Source: Gerris lacustris (Eukaryota; Arthropoda; Insecta; Hemiptera; Gerridae). Taken from it: 64,000 nt of DNA. The position numbers were made by a program, and so were the translations under genes. How positions within the stretch are numbered: position 1 is the first letter of the stretch; the number at the start of each line of letters is the position of its first letter. This document shows positions 1 through 10,143 of this stretch, in pieces. Below the pieces are notes generated by a model. It was not told where the DNA came from and searched no databases. It worked only from the letters and a program-made list of their open reading frames with translations. Location: the NCBI GenBank assembly GCA_951217055.1, contig OX578284.1, positions 14,813,687 to 14,877,686 of the forward strand, in the 5' to 3' direction.

Positions 1-112
1 CTTTAAAAGTAACCATCTGATTTGTATGAAATTTTTATGGTTTGTCGAAAGTAGCCTGCAGATAACACGTGCCTAATTTCAACTTTCTGCGCACTTTAAA
101 TAGTGCTAAATT
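1..112 (+). repeat. Fragment of dispersed repeat shared with 7463-7566
   Basis: The order of motifs (CATCTGATTT, TATGAAATTT, GGTCGAAA-like, TTTCAAC, CTGCGCACTTTAA) is the same as at 7463-7566 on the same strand, with many substitutions. It is an old interspersed repeat. It abuts the tail of the element at 121-1110 and may be part of it. Confidence 0.5.
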
Positions 113-120
113 AATATGTC

Positions 121-1110
121 TTATACTATAAAGCCGCATGGCTAACTGACTCACTGACTGACATTAATGTTTACCCACTTCCAGAAGAGCTAGAGACTTG
201 CGGTTTGCGCCATTCGACGTGCAACGTCCATATTGTGAACAAAAATAACTACAAAAATATACTAAGTTCACTTTTCCCCTTCTTCCTCCCTTAAAAAATA
301 ATTATGGGTGACTTGATTTTTAAGCTGGTTTGGGGGCTTATTGCGGCTAAACGGTAAGTCGTATTAGAAAATGGAGAGCACAAGTGGTAACTGATTTGAA
401 AAGATCTACAACTTTAGTCCTATGAGTTTTTGTCGTATCATCATCGGTTGTACCTTAAATTGTGATAATTTTGTTATTTTTTGGTTTTATTTTTTTCCAT
501 TTTTGTCTTTGAATGGCCATAGTTTCTATAATAGTTGGCCGATTTTATTTCTGATTGCGGCGATTGAATCTCACACTAATGCTCTTTAAATTGAGTATAT
601 TTTATTTCATTAGTTCATCTTACTTGGTGAGAACATGAGAGTAAACTTTTCCCCGTGTGCCGTGTCACGTGGCCACCTTTTTGATTTTTAATATTGTGTC
701 GTATATCATTTTAAAGGCCTTGATATGTACATTAAAGCTATTTTATTTGTTGATTTTTTAAAAATTTTGTACATTTACTTTAGTACCGATTTATAATTTT
801 GTTGTAGGTTAAAGGGTTTAAATACTTTTTTGATATTAGGTTTTTTATTTATATGTATTTATTAGTTAAATGAATGCCATTTTGTATTGTTTGTTTTTTA
901 AAAATATAATTTTGGTACCTCAGAGTACAGGGGTACAAATGTTAATGTTAATCTTTTATAATATGATGTATATCGTTGAAAAGCTCTTGCATAGTAGATT
1001 AATTTTTGTTATATTCTATTTTGTGTTATTTTTAGTTTTGAGGGGGTAAAACAAAAAAAACTTTTTATACAGAGGTTTCTACGATTTAGTTGCAGTTTTA
1101 TATCTGTTTA
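121..1110 (-). repeat. Diverged solo copy of the type A array element
   Basis: Read on the minus strand, this segment follows the body and tail of the type A units at 29290-55184: the stretch equivalent to 30960-31150, then the CRE-containing region (degenerate here near 660-690), then the AGTAAACTTT, ACAAAAAC and GATCT landmarks, and finally the GTTTACCCACTT and CACTGACTGAC tail at about 140-190. Its outermost end reads GCGGCTTTATAGTATA, matching the end of type B units rather than type A. It therefore combines a type A body with a type B terminus, and shows the family is interspersed and old as well as arrayed. Divergence is high and boundaries are approximate. Confidence 0.7.
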
Positions 1111-1280
1111 TTAAATTAATTATATGTGCGCTAACTTTTGGTGCTTGTTGGAGGCTTTGTTTCTCCAACAAATGATTAAATTTCTTCAACTTTATTAAAT
1201 ATTTACTGGAACTGTGCCGCGCCGTTCCAACTTTTTGATTATTTTTGTCGAGGTATTTTTCTTAATTCGGTCTTTTCTTT

Positions 1281-1312
1281 GCGAGGAAGCTATGTGCCAC
1301 ATTAATTGGCAG
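1281..1312. repeat. Short dispersed motif GCGAGGAAGCTATGTGCCAC
   Basis: The same 32-bp stretch, ending ACTAATTGGCAG, recurs at 21234-21265 and 27001-27032; weaker forms lie near 7762 and 4091. It may be a terminus of an unrecognised interspersed element. The rest of 1111-1380 holds nothing I recognise. Confidence 0.5.
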
Positions 1313-1380
1313 AGTATTTTTAGAATTACCGCTAATCTTCAAAAATATTGAGATAAACCCCTCTAGTTAGCACTATATTT

Positions 1381-1906
1381 TGGAACGAAGTTACTTATGG
1401 CACTTTACAGCGCGGCATTTGGAGCCCGGGAGTGAAAAAGAAAATCGATCGTCACAAAACCGACCTTCACGAAATTTACCAATGACGATAACTTGGGTAG
1501 AAGTTGACCGATTTAGTTGATATTCGGTACACATGTTCATTTTACCAATGCCCAGGACTAATTTGTTAGACAACGTTATCCACCACAGCGTTCGTGCAAA
1601 ACGCTCGCGTAAACGTGACTTCAAATGTAAAATTGGAATTTTAGGAAGGAAAAAATTCTTACTTTATCTATTCAATGAGACAAACAACTTCAATATATAT
1701 ATTTTTTTTTTCTTAGTAAAATCAACACCGACACCGCTATGAAGTGTTATAGATCGCTAAATTTATTAAAGCGGGTCTAAACCCGCTATACCGATATCTT
1801 ACGTTCTACCGTAACGATTTTACTGAAAATTCATACACATAGTATAAAGTACAATTGAAAAAGGTATGTAAAATTTCAACCTGATACAAGCAGAAGTTTT
1901 TGTTCA
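1381..1906 (-). repeat. Dispersed repeat R1, copy 1
   Basis: The minus strand of this segment matches the plus strand of 25233-25795 and 63353-63862. Shared landmarks in order are TGTATCAGGTTGAAATTT, ATCGTTACG/GTTAGAACGTAAGATATCG, a GCGCGAACG-like patch, CAACGAACTTAGCCTG and TACCAAATTTCAACTAA. The copy ends at TGGAACGAAGTTACTTATGG, the reverse complement of the end of copy 2. No convincing open frame is shared, so this is probably a non-autonomous interspersed element of about 0.55 kb. The superfamily is unknown. Confidence 0.75.
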
Positions 1907-3345
1907 GTAAAGTGATATATTTTATAATATTTTAATCGGAGTAGGAGTCTTAGGGAACAGTCGTGTTCCGTCACTTCAACCATCAGCTTTAACTATAAAC
2001 TCATCATGATAACTTTTTTCTTAATGTACAATACATTATTTATTGCAAGACGCTCGCTTCAATGATACGAAAAATACTTTTCTTTTAATTTTGCCTTAAC
2101 TCTTCTAAGTATAAATACTTAGTTACTATTAATTTTGTCTCTTTTCTAACTCCGCCATGTATAAGTAGTTACTATCGCATAACTTAGCAGTGAGATTTTT
2201 TAATTATAATATTTAATGAAAAGCGTAAGGAACTTCGTACGGTAGTTTTTTTATTTGATAAAGACCTTTATCATAAGGTGTGATTCGGTTGGGGTTTACA
2301 TTTAAAAGTTTTAAGTTGCCTCTAAAACCCTCAAGTTTACACTAAAAATACCATCTTTATGATTTAAGGCCGCTTTAGACGATTAAGTTATTTGTAACCC
2401 ATGTTGTCAATATGTCATGTTGATCGTCTATGGATAGGATAGTGGTTGAAATTTTATGATGGTCCACAGGATGGAGTGAAATAAAAAGAACTTATTTTAT
2501 GTGGGAGAAGCCTCTTTTTAACATAATTAATTATATTAACGAGGTATAACAGTTCTTCACTCGTTTTTAACCCAAAAACTTCACCCAACAAACTTGAACA
2601 AACTGTAGATTCGGTAAACAACTTTGTAAAAAATAATGTCTGTGTTAAATGTTGTCAATATAGTTGACAACATGGTTGAAAACCAAGTTGATTGTCTGAA
2701 AGCCGCCTTAAAAATATTTAATGAATTTGGTTTTCCAAGTTAGTGGGGTGATCCCACACATTTGGCTAACCCTGTATTATATAAATAAATAATTCCGAAT
2801 TATTTTTATTAGTATTTAATAATAAAACCACTAAAATTTAACTTTGGAATTAACTTTTAACTTTTGCATTTTATAAACTTCATTTTGTTCAGAAATGCTA
2901 ACTCTTTATTAATATACACATTTTTGTATAATAAATTACTTAGTTCCTTACTTCGATCTCAAAAAGGAATTTACAATACTTTTTGTTTGAAATATCTTGT
3001 TTCACTGAATTTATCAAACTAATAATCTTGAAGGGCAAGGATTGAAAAGAAATAACTAACTACAGGGTGCAAGAAAACAAAGGGTATAGGACAATAAAGA
3101 ATCAAAGACTTTTTGCCCTTAGGTCAGTAGACACAAACCTTAAGCTTCATTCCTTTCACAAACCATTGTACTTCATTGGGCAGCCTATTCAACTTCATAG
3201 TTCTCCCGCTATTATTGTGTTAGATACTATTTCAAAGGACTTTGGTTCAATATTTTATAGACAACATTGAGAGAAGAGAGAATTGTGTGTATTCTGAAGA
3301 ACTAAATTTTATTATGTCTCTGAATTCAAGAATTCCTTGACATAA
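1907..3345. other. AT-rich interval without recognised genes
   Basis: I see no splice-framed coding region, RNA gene or repeat with other copies in this window. The short open frame near 3067-3270 starts with GTG and has no recognisable motifs. Confidence 0.5.
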
Positions 3346-3752
3346 TACAGTAGAACCTCGATAAGAAGTGTCTCAAGGGGATTAGGGAACAGTATTGTTA
3401 TCGAGGTGCTCTTTTTGTGGAGGGTCGTGTTATCAAGGTTATTTTGGCTATCAGTCGTGTTATCGAGGTTCAAGGGCGGAGTTTTCAAGTCTAGATTTGT
3501 TCAAGGTCAACCCATTCCTGTAGAGTCGCGTTATAGAGGTTGACTTCTAAAAATTACTTGTTATAGAGGTTCTGAGTTATATTGTGAATTAGAAAAAATC
3601 CGTGTTATTGAGGTTGTTTGGATCATAATAGTCGCGTTATAGAGGTAAATTTAACATTATGTGTTATGGCAATCTCAAGCGGATTTGAAAATTGCTCTTG
3701 TAATTGAGGTTGTCGTGTTTTTGAGGGTCGTGTAAGCGAGGTTTCTACTGTA
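3346..3752 (+). mobile_element. Non-autonomous pogo/Tigger-like MITE with TA target duplication
   Basis: The element runs 3348-3750 between TA dinucleotides (3346-3347 and 3751-3752). Its left terminus CAGTAGAACCTCG and right terminus CGAGGTTTCTACTG are inverted repeats with one inserted base. A TA duplication with CAG...CTG ends fits the pogo/Tigger branch of Tc1/mariner. At 403 bp it has no room for a transposase. The interior carries about nine forms of the terminal motif in one orientation (CGTGTTATCGAGGT, CGCGTTATAGAGGT and variants, roughly every 40 bp), so the end sequence seems to have been amplified inward. Confidence 0.8.
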
Positions 3753-3775
3753 TATCCGTTTTAGACATCTGTAGA

Positions 3776-4040
3776 GGGAGTCAGCGTGGCCGAGGTGCTC
3801 TAGGCGCCCACCCAGCTATCAGTGAGTCGAGGCGACTCGAGATCGTGGGTTCGATCCATGTCATGAGATGTGATTTGTATCTATGGTTCGAGGACGGAGC
3901 AGGGCGAGGGACACCCCCTGAGGGGGTTCTCTTCCCCCACGCTTTGACGCACTGTTATATAGCTCACTAATAACCACATCGTTCTCGCTTCGGCGGTACA
4001 ATGTACAAATGTATGTTGTGTGAAGTAGCTGGAACTCTCT
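3776..4040 (+). mobile_element. tRNA-derived SINE family 1, 3'-truncated copy
   Basis: The head resembles a class II tRNA (Leu/Ser type): an A-box-like GTGGCCGAGGTGCTC near 3786 and a B box GTGGGTTCGATCC near 3846, separated by a long variable-arm-like insert with the stem CGAGGCGACTCG. The body (GACGGAGCAGGGCGAGGG, TTCGGCGGTACAATGTACAA, GAAGTAGCTGGAACTCTC) matches the reverse complement of 26425-26808. This copy stops after GGAACTCTC and lacks the 3' part and tail seen in the other. Pol III transcription of the family follows from the A/B boxes; present activity is not shown. Confidence 0.85.
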
Positions 4041-4599
4041 TGTGTAATTTCAGGTTGGTCTCCTACTAATTCAGTTAACTAATACTTTCACACTAATTGG
4101 CAGATCATTTTTATTTTTGGTTCTGTTGTATTTTGACCTCTGTTGTAGAGGTAAAAAGTGAGGTATGTTTATTATAGTTTATACTAATTCTAATAATGAA
4201 AGCAGTAAAAATGTTGAAACAAATGTTAATTAAAAGTTGTAATCAAAGGCAGAAAAGTTATAACATGATAAGAATTACATATAATTAATGCTGAATAAAA
4301 CTTAAATTATTAAAATCTAATTTTCAAATCTACCTAATGATTGCATTATTTATAGTAATGTATTATCTGCTTTAATATTCCATTACTTCCTCCAGTAATT
4401 TCAAAATAGTCGCATTGATAAGCATTGTTTATAAATGCAATAATTAATTATAACTATCACAGTTGTGGTAAGAGTTTATTCAATCTCGAATAAGCGCCTA
4501 CTTATTAATACATTTAATTTAGTTTTACTTTTATAATAGTTAATTATATCTGATTTATTAAGTTATGAGATTATGCAATAAAAAACATTATAATAAACA
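4041..4599. other. AT-rich interval without recognised genes
   Basis: Very AT-rich, with one weak match to the CACACTAATTGGCAG motif near 4091. Nothing else is recognised. Confidence 0.5.
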
Positions 4600-6185
4600 A
4601 GGACCCTAACATTCCTGCGAAACAGAAACATTTTTACCACTCCTACCTCGCTCCTTTAATAAATCCTTTACTCTCTCCCCACCAACATGGTTTCCGCCCT
4701 CAACGATCTACAACTACCAACCTTGTATCCTTTTTATCAAATATCGGTCCCTATATTGCCCAAGGCCAGCAAGTCGATGCTATCTACTTCGACTTTGACA
4801 AAGCCTTTGATCGTGTAGACCACGGAATACTTCTATCTAAACTTGAAGCCCACAATTTTCATCCCCGCTTTATAGCATGGTTCCAATCCTACCTATCTAA
4901 CCGTAACTGCAGTGTCCGTCAAACTCCTCATGGTTCCAAATCCTATATCCCTTCGTCTGGTGTTCACCAAGGTTCTATCTTGGGTCCTCTTCTTTTCAAT
5001 ATTTTCATTGACGATCTTGGATCACATATCACTTCAGACTACTACTTGTTTGCTGACGATCTCAGAATCCATAGGAGCATTACTTCTCCTCGGTCCTGTT
5101 CTATATTACAATCTGATATCGATGCTATATCCAATTGGGCCCGCATCAATAATATGCAAATTCATCCTAGTAAAACTAACTCCATATCCTTTTCCCGTTC
5201 TAAATCTATTTTACCCTCGTGCTACCTACTCAATGGCTAGTGGTAGGAGAGCCCCTGGCTAGTGTTGAGTGTATTCGAGATCTTGGCGTACTTCTCGACT
5301 ACAAACTCACCTTTACCACCTACATCTCATCCATAACCTCTAAAGCCTCTAAATTACTTGGCCTCATATCCAATGTTTCTCGTGGTTTATCCCTTGACTG
5401 TTATATTTCTTTGTATAAAACTATTGTCCGTCCTTGTGTAGAGTATGCTGTGCCTATCTGGAATAACCTTAATCTGTCCAAACAGTCTCTCATTGAAAAT
5501 ATTCAATGATGATAAAGCGCCGTTTTATTCGTTATTGTTACTTTCGTTATGTCTATAGAAAAGTTTACTACTCCTATGCTTCTTTATGCCGTCGTTTTTC
5601 TATCGAACCCCTCTGCCGTCGCCGATCTGCCTTTGAAGTATTATTTCTTGGTAAATGCCTATCTAATAAAGCCTACTGCGATAAAGTGCTATCAGATAGT
5701 GTTACCTCCAGATCGTCGAACATGCAGATTCCTCTACATCCGTCAACTATCTAACCTTAGTTCTCTTGTCTGTTGTGTATCCTCTGTCAATAATCTTCCC
5801 ATTTCCTCTCTTAATATTGACACCCTTTCCCGCCTTCGCCACATCCTTTTGTTATTCTCTGAGCGATTGTGGGTTGTTTAACTTATTTTAAACTCTTTTA
5901 AATTATGTGTGTTATTAGTAATTTCGTAATCGTTACCACTTTTAATCGTCACCATTTTTTATGCTTATAATACCATATCAACTGTCTAATTTGCTTTTTA
6001 TTTATCACTTATCTTACTTATATTTAACTGTATCCTTTTTAATTCTTGTTGTTCTATGTTTTACTTTAATCTTTTGTTAATATTTTTGCTCATCTATTTA
6101 TAATGTCGCTATGTAAGAGTGCCTCTCTTGTGGTATATAAAATTACTGTAGAGGACTCTATAAATTATAATAAATAAATAAATAA
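4600..6185 (+). mobile_element. 5'-truncated non-LTR retrotransposon (LINE)
   Basis: The insert holds a decayed reverse transcriptase ORF followed by an AT-rich 3' UTR of about 300 bp and a TAAA-type tail (AATAAATAAATAAAT, about 6168-6185). Simple-repeat tails and loss of the 5' end are usual for Jockey/CR1-type non-LTR elements copied by target-primed reverse transcription. The 5' boundary is a guess just upstream of the first recognisable RT residues. No endonuclease domain or ORF1 is left. No target-site duplication could be fixed by eye. Confidence 0.85.
4635..5881 (+). pseudogene. Reverse transcriptase relic of the LINE
   Basis: An open frame runs 4635-5240 and covers RT fingers and palm: a GFRPQRST-like segment near 4690, motif A YFDFDKAFD (about 4785-4812), motif B SGVHQGSILGPLLFN (about 4958-5000) and the catalytic motif C FADD (about 5048-5060), then a WARINNMQIHPSKT-type thumb. 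The frame breaks near 5230. The C-terminal part continues in other frames: DLGVLLDYKLTF and a VEYAVPIWN-like segment at 5219-5509, then a basic segment at 5506-5754, then PPDRRTC...FLYIRQL at about 5704-5881. At least three frameshifts make it non-functional. Motif A keeps aspartate and motif C both aspartates, so damage came from indels. FADD and the GSILGPLLFN form fit the Jockey/CR1 group; the exact clade needs a phylogeny. Confidence 0.9.
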
Positions 6186-6224
6186 ATTTTAGGGAAGCCC
6201 ACATACATATTGCCTAATTCAAAA

Positions 6225-6480
6225 ATTGGTAGCGCGTGAAGTCTCACGTAAAAAGGGTATCGTTGGTATTGTAAACATGAAATTAGTAAAGGGGGGGGGG
6301 GGGGGGGGGGGGGGCAAGATTTTGATGTTTTTTGACAAAATGACGTAGAACATAAAACTCTTTCCACAAGTGTTATATATTTTTGAAATCTACGCTTCAA
6401 TACCTTTCATTTGATACCTCACTCAAAATTTAAAAAAAATATTTATTATCTACTCACGGCAGCAAAATTAAGCATTGTTG
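6225..6480 (-). repeat. AGGG-headed dispersed repeat, internal fragment, copy 1
   Basis: Minus-strand landmarks GGTATCAAATGAAAGGTATT, GTAGATT and AAATATATAACAC match the plus strand of 55850-55915 and 56140-56200. A 24-base G run at 6291-6314 interrupts it. Only an internal part is present; the head hairpin is missing. Confidence 0.6.
6291..6314 (+). repeat. Poly-G tract of 24 bases
   Basis: An uninterrupted G run in AT-rich DNA. Its exact length in a genome assembly is unreliable. Confidence 0.9.
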
Positions 6481-6680
6481 TACTGTTTTCAATCTGAAAA
6501 AATGTCATTTTTCCTGATTCTTTTGTAACATGTCAAAAAAACACGAAGGAAAATAATAAAGTGTCAGCAAAATAACAAACAGGCTGTAACATGTTAAGAA
6601 AATTTTACTATTATTAAAGAAAAATGTTTACCTTTATTAAAGGTTACTCCATCGCAGGTTATAAACACTCCCACATTGTT

Positions 6681-6719
6681 CATTACTTTTCCTCATTACC
6701 TATAGTAGGAAAAGTAATG
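6681..6719. repeat. Short inverted repeat (13-bp perfect stem)
   Basis: CATTACTTTTCCT (6681-6693) pairs perfectly with AGGAAAAGTAATG (6707-6719) across a 13-base loop. It could be a MITE remnant or chance; there is no U-tract or gene nearby to suggest a terminator. Confidence 0.5.
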
Positions 6720-7199
6720 TTTTCACCAACATTTTTTTTTTTTTATATATTTTAGCGTAATATTCTGCTAAATATTTATATCTTTTTTGAAAATAACTTA
6801 AATAATTATAGTAATAAAAACAAATTTTATTATTTTACAGTGATTATTTTTAAAAAAAATCGCTAAAAATTGAGATAAAAAACTCCAGTTAATAAAAATA
6901 AGTGGGAACACTGAATTCATTTGCCTTTATTTTCGTTTTTTTACAACTTTAATTTCATTAAATCTTTTATATATTAAAAAAAGGGAATATAATAATTAGT
7001 GTAATTTGTCTGCCGTTAGTAGATGAAATATTGTATGTAACTATGCAGCAAAGGAAACATTCCTGACTCGTGTAAAGATTACCTGCTTCGTTAATGTACC
7101 TGAAATGTTAATTACCTTGGCAGGTAATTCGTGTAAATGCGTAGTGCCTATAGAGGTAAGTCATGTTCGCATGATGTGATGATCGCACTTATTATATTT
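6720..7199. other. AT-rich interval without recognised genes
   Basis: Nothing recognised except A/T runs. Confidence 0.4.
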
Positions 7200-7214
7200 A
7201 TATCAGTGGCGCTT

Positions 7215-7570
7215 TTTATAATGGTTTGGAACCCAAACCATTAAAACCATTACGCCTCCCCTCCCACTCCCCCATGGGTTCAGTATCTGTCTGTCGTTTA
7301 ATTTTTGCGAACCTACATATTTCAAAAACTACTCGTCCGATTTTAATGAAATTTGTTTGGTAAGTCATAATTAGCCCATTGTTAGACCCATATAAGTTTC
7401 AACATTCTGCGTCTATTTGTTTTTCTTCCACATGCGTACAAACATACATTTATTTACACCTATATTTTCATAAGTACTCATCTGATTTTTATGAAATTTG
7501 GATTGTTGGTCGAAATTAGACCGCAAGTAGTACCAAATTGATTTCAACCGTCTGCGCACTTTAACATTAA
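7215..7570 (+). repeat. Dispersed repeat with short hairpin head
   Basis: The segment starts with a small hairpin (AATGGTTTGG / CCAAACCATT, 7220-7243) and contains CTGTCTGTCG, TTTCAAAAACTACTCGTCCG and two internal forms of CGTCCGATTTTAATGAAATTTG / CATCTGATTTTTATGAAATTTG about 150 bp apart. The second internal form matches 1-112. This layout (hairpin, CTGTCTGTC, then a repeated '...GATTTTTATGAAATTTGG' line) is common in insect interspersed repeats. Confidence 0.5.
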
Positions 7571-7994
7571 CTTTAAATTTTTTCCGTAGTATGAATACTA
7601 CTAAAATCGTAAAATATGAATTTCATTAACTTTCATTTAATTGATTCTTTAATTTTAATTCATGTAAAAAATCAAAACAATTTTGACATTATAAAACGGG
7701 AAACAATTAAATTAATTAGACTATAATAGGTAGTAAAATCATAAGATCAATTAAGGAAATGATAGGATGCAAGGAAGATATATGAGCCAAACAAATTGGC
7801 AGTCTATTATGAAGGATAATTATTTTATAAGTAATAACAATAACTTTTGTAAATTGAGGTTTGTATGCATATATTTGCATTATTACTAAATTTGCTAAAT
7901 AAATCGCCATTGGCAAACAAGATAATTAAATGAAAAGTTGATCTATATTTGTTTCCTTCTGCAAAAAAATAAACATACCAGCCGTAATAGTACA
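7571..7994. other. AT-rich interval without recognised genes
   Basis: A degenerate form of the GGAAGCTATGTGCCAC motif lies near 7762. No coding signal is seen. Confidence 0.4.
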
Positions 7995-8291
7995 TTACGC
8001 GTCGCATGTATCCATGCGAGTGTGGAGTTTGCACCCGAGCGACAGCGAGGGTAGTAAAACCACACGAGCAATGCAAAATGCCGTTTTCGCACGAGTTGCG
8101 TACCGTACTTTATCTACGATTGTTAGATTTAAATAATAAATACAGAAAAAAATAAACTTGCTATTTGTAAGTTCGTATCTCTCTCTTGATAAAGATGGCA
8201 TTAATTCTTGAGTTGTATTTTGTGCCGAATTAATTATTTCTGGAGGATTATTATTCTCCACATTTTCGTCAAAGTCACTTGATTCACTCAT
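7995..8291 (-). pseudogene. N-terminal fragment of a tyrosine-recombinase-like (Crypton-type) protein
   Basis: On the minus strand a 98-codon frame starts at the ATG at 8291. The first 50 or so residues are acidic and asparagine-rich and then read TQELMPSLSRERYE, which resembles the N-terminus of insect proteins related to Crypton tyrosine recombinases, where an 'ELMPEKSRERYE'-like block opens an SAM-like DNA-binding region. That match is from memory. After RERYELTNSKF (about 8150) the frame no longer resembles the family: it turns hydrophobic and then runs through a CpG-rich patch (about 7995-8100). So this is either a first exon whose splice donor lies near 8140-8160, or a truncated relic. 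No catalytic R...HxxR...Y region is in the window. A palindrome and an NRF1-like site lie just upstream. Confidence 0.45.
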
Positions 8292-8391
8292 TTGTTTTCA
8301 CTAAAAACTCGATATAAACAGTTAGTTTAATAAAAAATCAGCAAATTAGTTTTGTTAAATGTAAACAAACTCGCTAATCGTGCGTAAAGCA

Positions 8392-8443
8392 GAAGAATTC
8401 ATCTTATTTACCGCGCTAGCGTGGTAAAGAAGAGGAATTCTTC
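8392..8443. repeat. 52-bp imperfect palindrome
   Basis: Outer arms GAAGAATTC and GAATTCTTC match perfectly. Inward, ATCTTATTTACCGCG faces CGTGGTAAAGAAGAG with three mismatches around CTAG. It lies about 100 bp upstream of the recombinase-like start codon and could be a cruciform-forming site or a small foldback insertion. Confidence 0.65.
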
Positions 8444-8456
8444 AGAACCTTGAGAC

Positions 8457-8466
8457 GCGCATGCGC
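8457..8466. promoter_or_regulatory. NRF1-like GCGCATGCGC palindrome
   Basis: A self-complementary GCGCATGCGC, the core of NRF1/alpha-Pal sites in animal promoters, lies about 170 bp upstream of the ATG at 8291 on the minus strand in otherwise CpG-poor DNA. It supports a former promoter for the 7995-8291 fragment, but is only a motif match. Confidence 0.35.
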
Positions 8467-8602
8467 AATGAATACAGGTACGTAAATAATCACTTTCTAC
8501 GCATCTAAACAGAGATATAATGTTTATATTTCTTATCAATCGTAGATAAAAGAATTTGTTAATAGTTAACTACCTAATATTATGTAAACTAGTGAACGGC
8601 GC

Positions 8603-9055
8603 GTAAAATCTCAGATGCGATATCCACCGGAAGTTCAAGATTTATTTTTTGTCTTTGGCCGTTCCTATACTTTTACTATAGAAATAAACACTGTGTTTAT
8701 ACACTAGTTCTAAACCAACTATAACTTAACTTAAAATTGAAACAACTTATTTCTAGAACAACTTAAAATTGAAACAACTTAAGGATCCAACACTAAACTA
8801 AGTGAGGCACTAAATATAACACACTCGCTTAACAAAAATCTATATCTTCTCATGATGAATGCGTCAGAGATTTTGTATATCCTAACATTATTCTTAAAAT
8901 ATCTGATGCGATATCCACCGGAAGATCTAGATTAATTTGTCTTCGGCCTTGGATACCTTCACTCTGTTTGTACACTAGTTCTAAATCTTCTAGAACTTAA
9001 CTTAATATTAAAATTGAAACAACTTATTTCTAGATCTGAACTTAAAATTTCCCGA
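8603..9055 (+). repeat. Diverged direct duplication, two copies
   Basis: Copy 1 (about 8603-8790) and copy 2 (about 8894-9055) share ATGCGATATCCACCGGAAG, a TTTGTCTT-GGCC segment, TACACTAGTTCTAAA, and AACTTAA...ATTGAAACAACTTATTTCTAGA in that order. Copy 1 also repeats its last 25 bp (ACTTAAAATTGAAACAACTTA). Origin unknown. Confidence 0.75.
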
Positions 9056-9800
9056 AATTCACCATTCCTCGATAACAAAAATAGGTATAAACTCATCCTT
9101 AAATTAATTAAAACTGGATGAAAATTATAATTATCTAATACTTTATGAAAATGAATAAATTAAAATTAATTATAATCCATTATAAATTTAAAAGGTTAAT
9201 TGGTTGCTGAAGCTCATGACAGGTTTAATTTTACGTTAAAGTTTGAGATGTCCTTGTAATTTCCGAGTTAATTTTTTTTTTTATCTCAATCTCTCTTTTT
9301 TAAAATAAAATATCTTCATTTGTATCTTAAAGTAATTACGTTTTTTTGTCAAATCTTTTGTTAACTGAGGGTCGATGCTCGAGAGATCGGGTTCAGGGTC
9401 GACTTCTGCTAGAATTCACCGAACCAGAATCTGAATTTTTTCCCATCTCTTATTTTATTATTAAGGTATATTTGATGGAACTAAAAAATATATTATAAAC
9501 TTTTATATTACCTTTATAAGTTACTGAGTTCTGAGATATTAAGAAATGTTTTATATTTAGTTTATATAACTTTTTATAAAACATTTGATGAAAGATATGA
9601 TAACTTTTTTTGAAATAATTCTGTCCGGTACAACATGTATTTCTTCATGCATGAGTGCATAATTACTTGGTCCAGTGTTTTCCATTTACTAGTTGTTTCG
9701 GGTTAGCGTAATTTTATTTAATTATTTTAAAATATTTTATCATAATTTTCCATAAACATAACTTTTCCTCACAAACCTGACCTTTAACCCTTTGCGTTTA
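9056..9800. other. AT-rich interval without recognised genes
   Basis: One GC-richer patch (about 9365-9410, GGGTCGATGCTCGAGAGATCGGG) stands out but has no match elsewhere here. Nothing else recognised. Confidence 0.4.
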
Positions 9801-9804
9801 TAGC

Positions 9805-10143
9805 TATTTTCTTAGGAACTAGATTTTCCCAAGAAAAACTATGTATGTGGTTAGATTCGTATTTATGTGGACTACTATTTAGAATATTTTAATAAAAATT
9901 AACAGAAACGTTTTCGATAAATATTTTTTATTTATTTTGATTGGGGGGGGGGGGGGATAGCATCCCCCAGGGGCTATTTCTTAGGAACTAGATTTTCCCA
10001 AGAAAAACTATGTATGTGGTTAGATTCGTATTTATGTGGACTACTATTTAGAATATTTTAATAAAAATTAACAGAAACGTTTTCGATAAATATTTTTTAT
10101 TTATTTTGATTGGGGGGGGGGGGGGATAGCATCCCCCAGGATA
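9805..10143 (+). repeat. Tandem duplication of 169 bp ending in a poly-G tract
   Basis: Two nearly identical copies (about 9806-9974 and 9975-10143) begin CTATTT(T)CTTAGGAACTAG and end with a run of about 15 G followed by ATAGCATCCCCCAGG. A short degenerate string of ATAGC motifs follows. The near-identity implies a recent duplication. The layout (AT-rich monomer ending in a G run and GATAG) echoes the 105-bp subrepeat of the central array, though the sequence differs. Confidence 0.9.

Noticed and set aside
1391..1742. Frames at 1391-1624 (minus) and 1533-1742 (plus)
   Set aside because: They fall in dispersed repeat R1 and are not open in the other two copies.
3067..3270. 67-codon frame at 3067-3270
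   Set aside because: Starts with GTG in AT-rich DNA, no motifs, no splice context.
7825..8076. 83-codon minus-strand frame overlapping the recombinase-like fragment
   Set aside because: A different frame through the CpG-rich patch; the 7995-8291 frame has the recognisable block.
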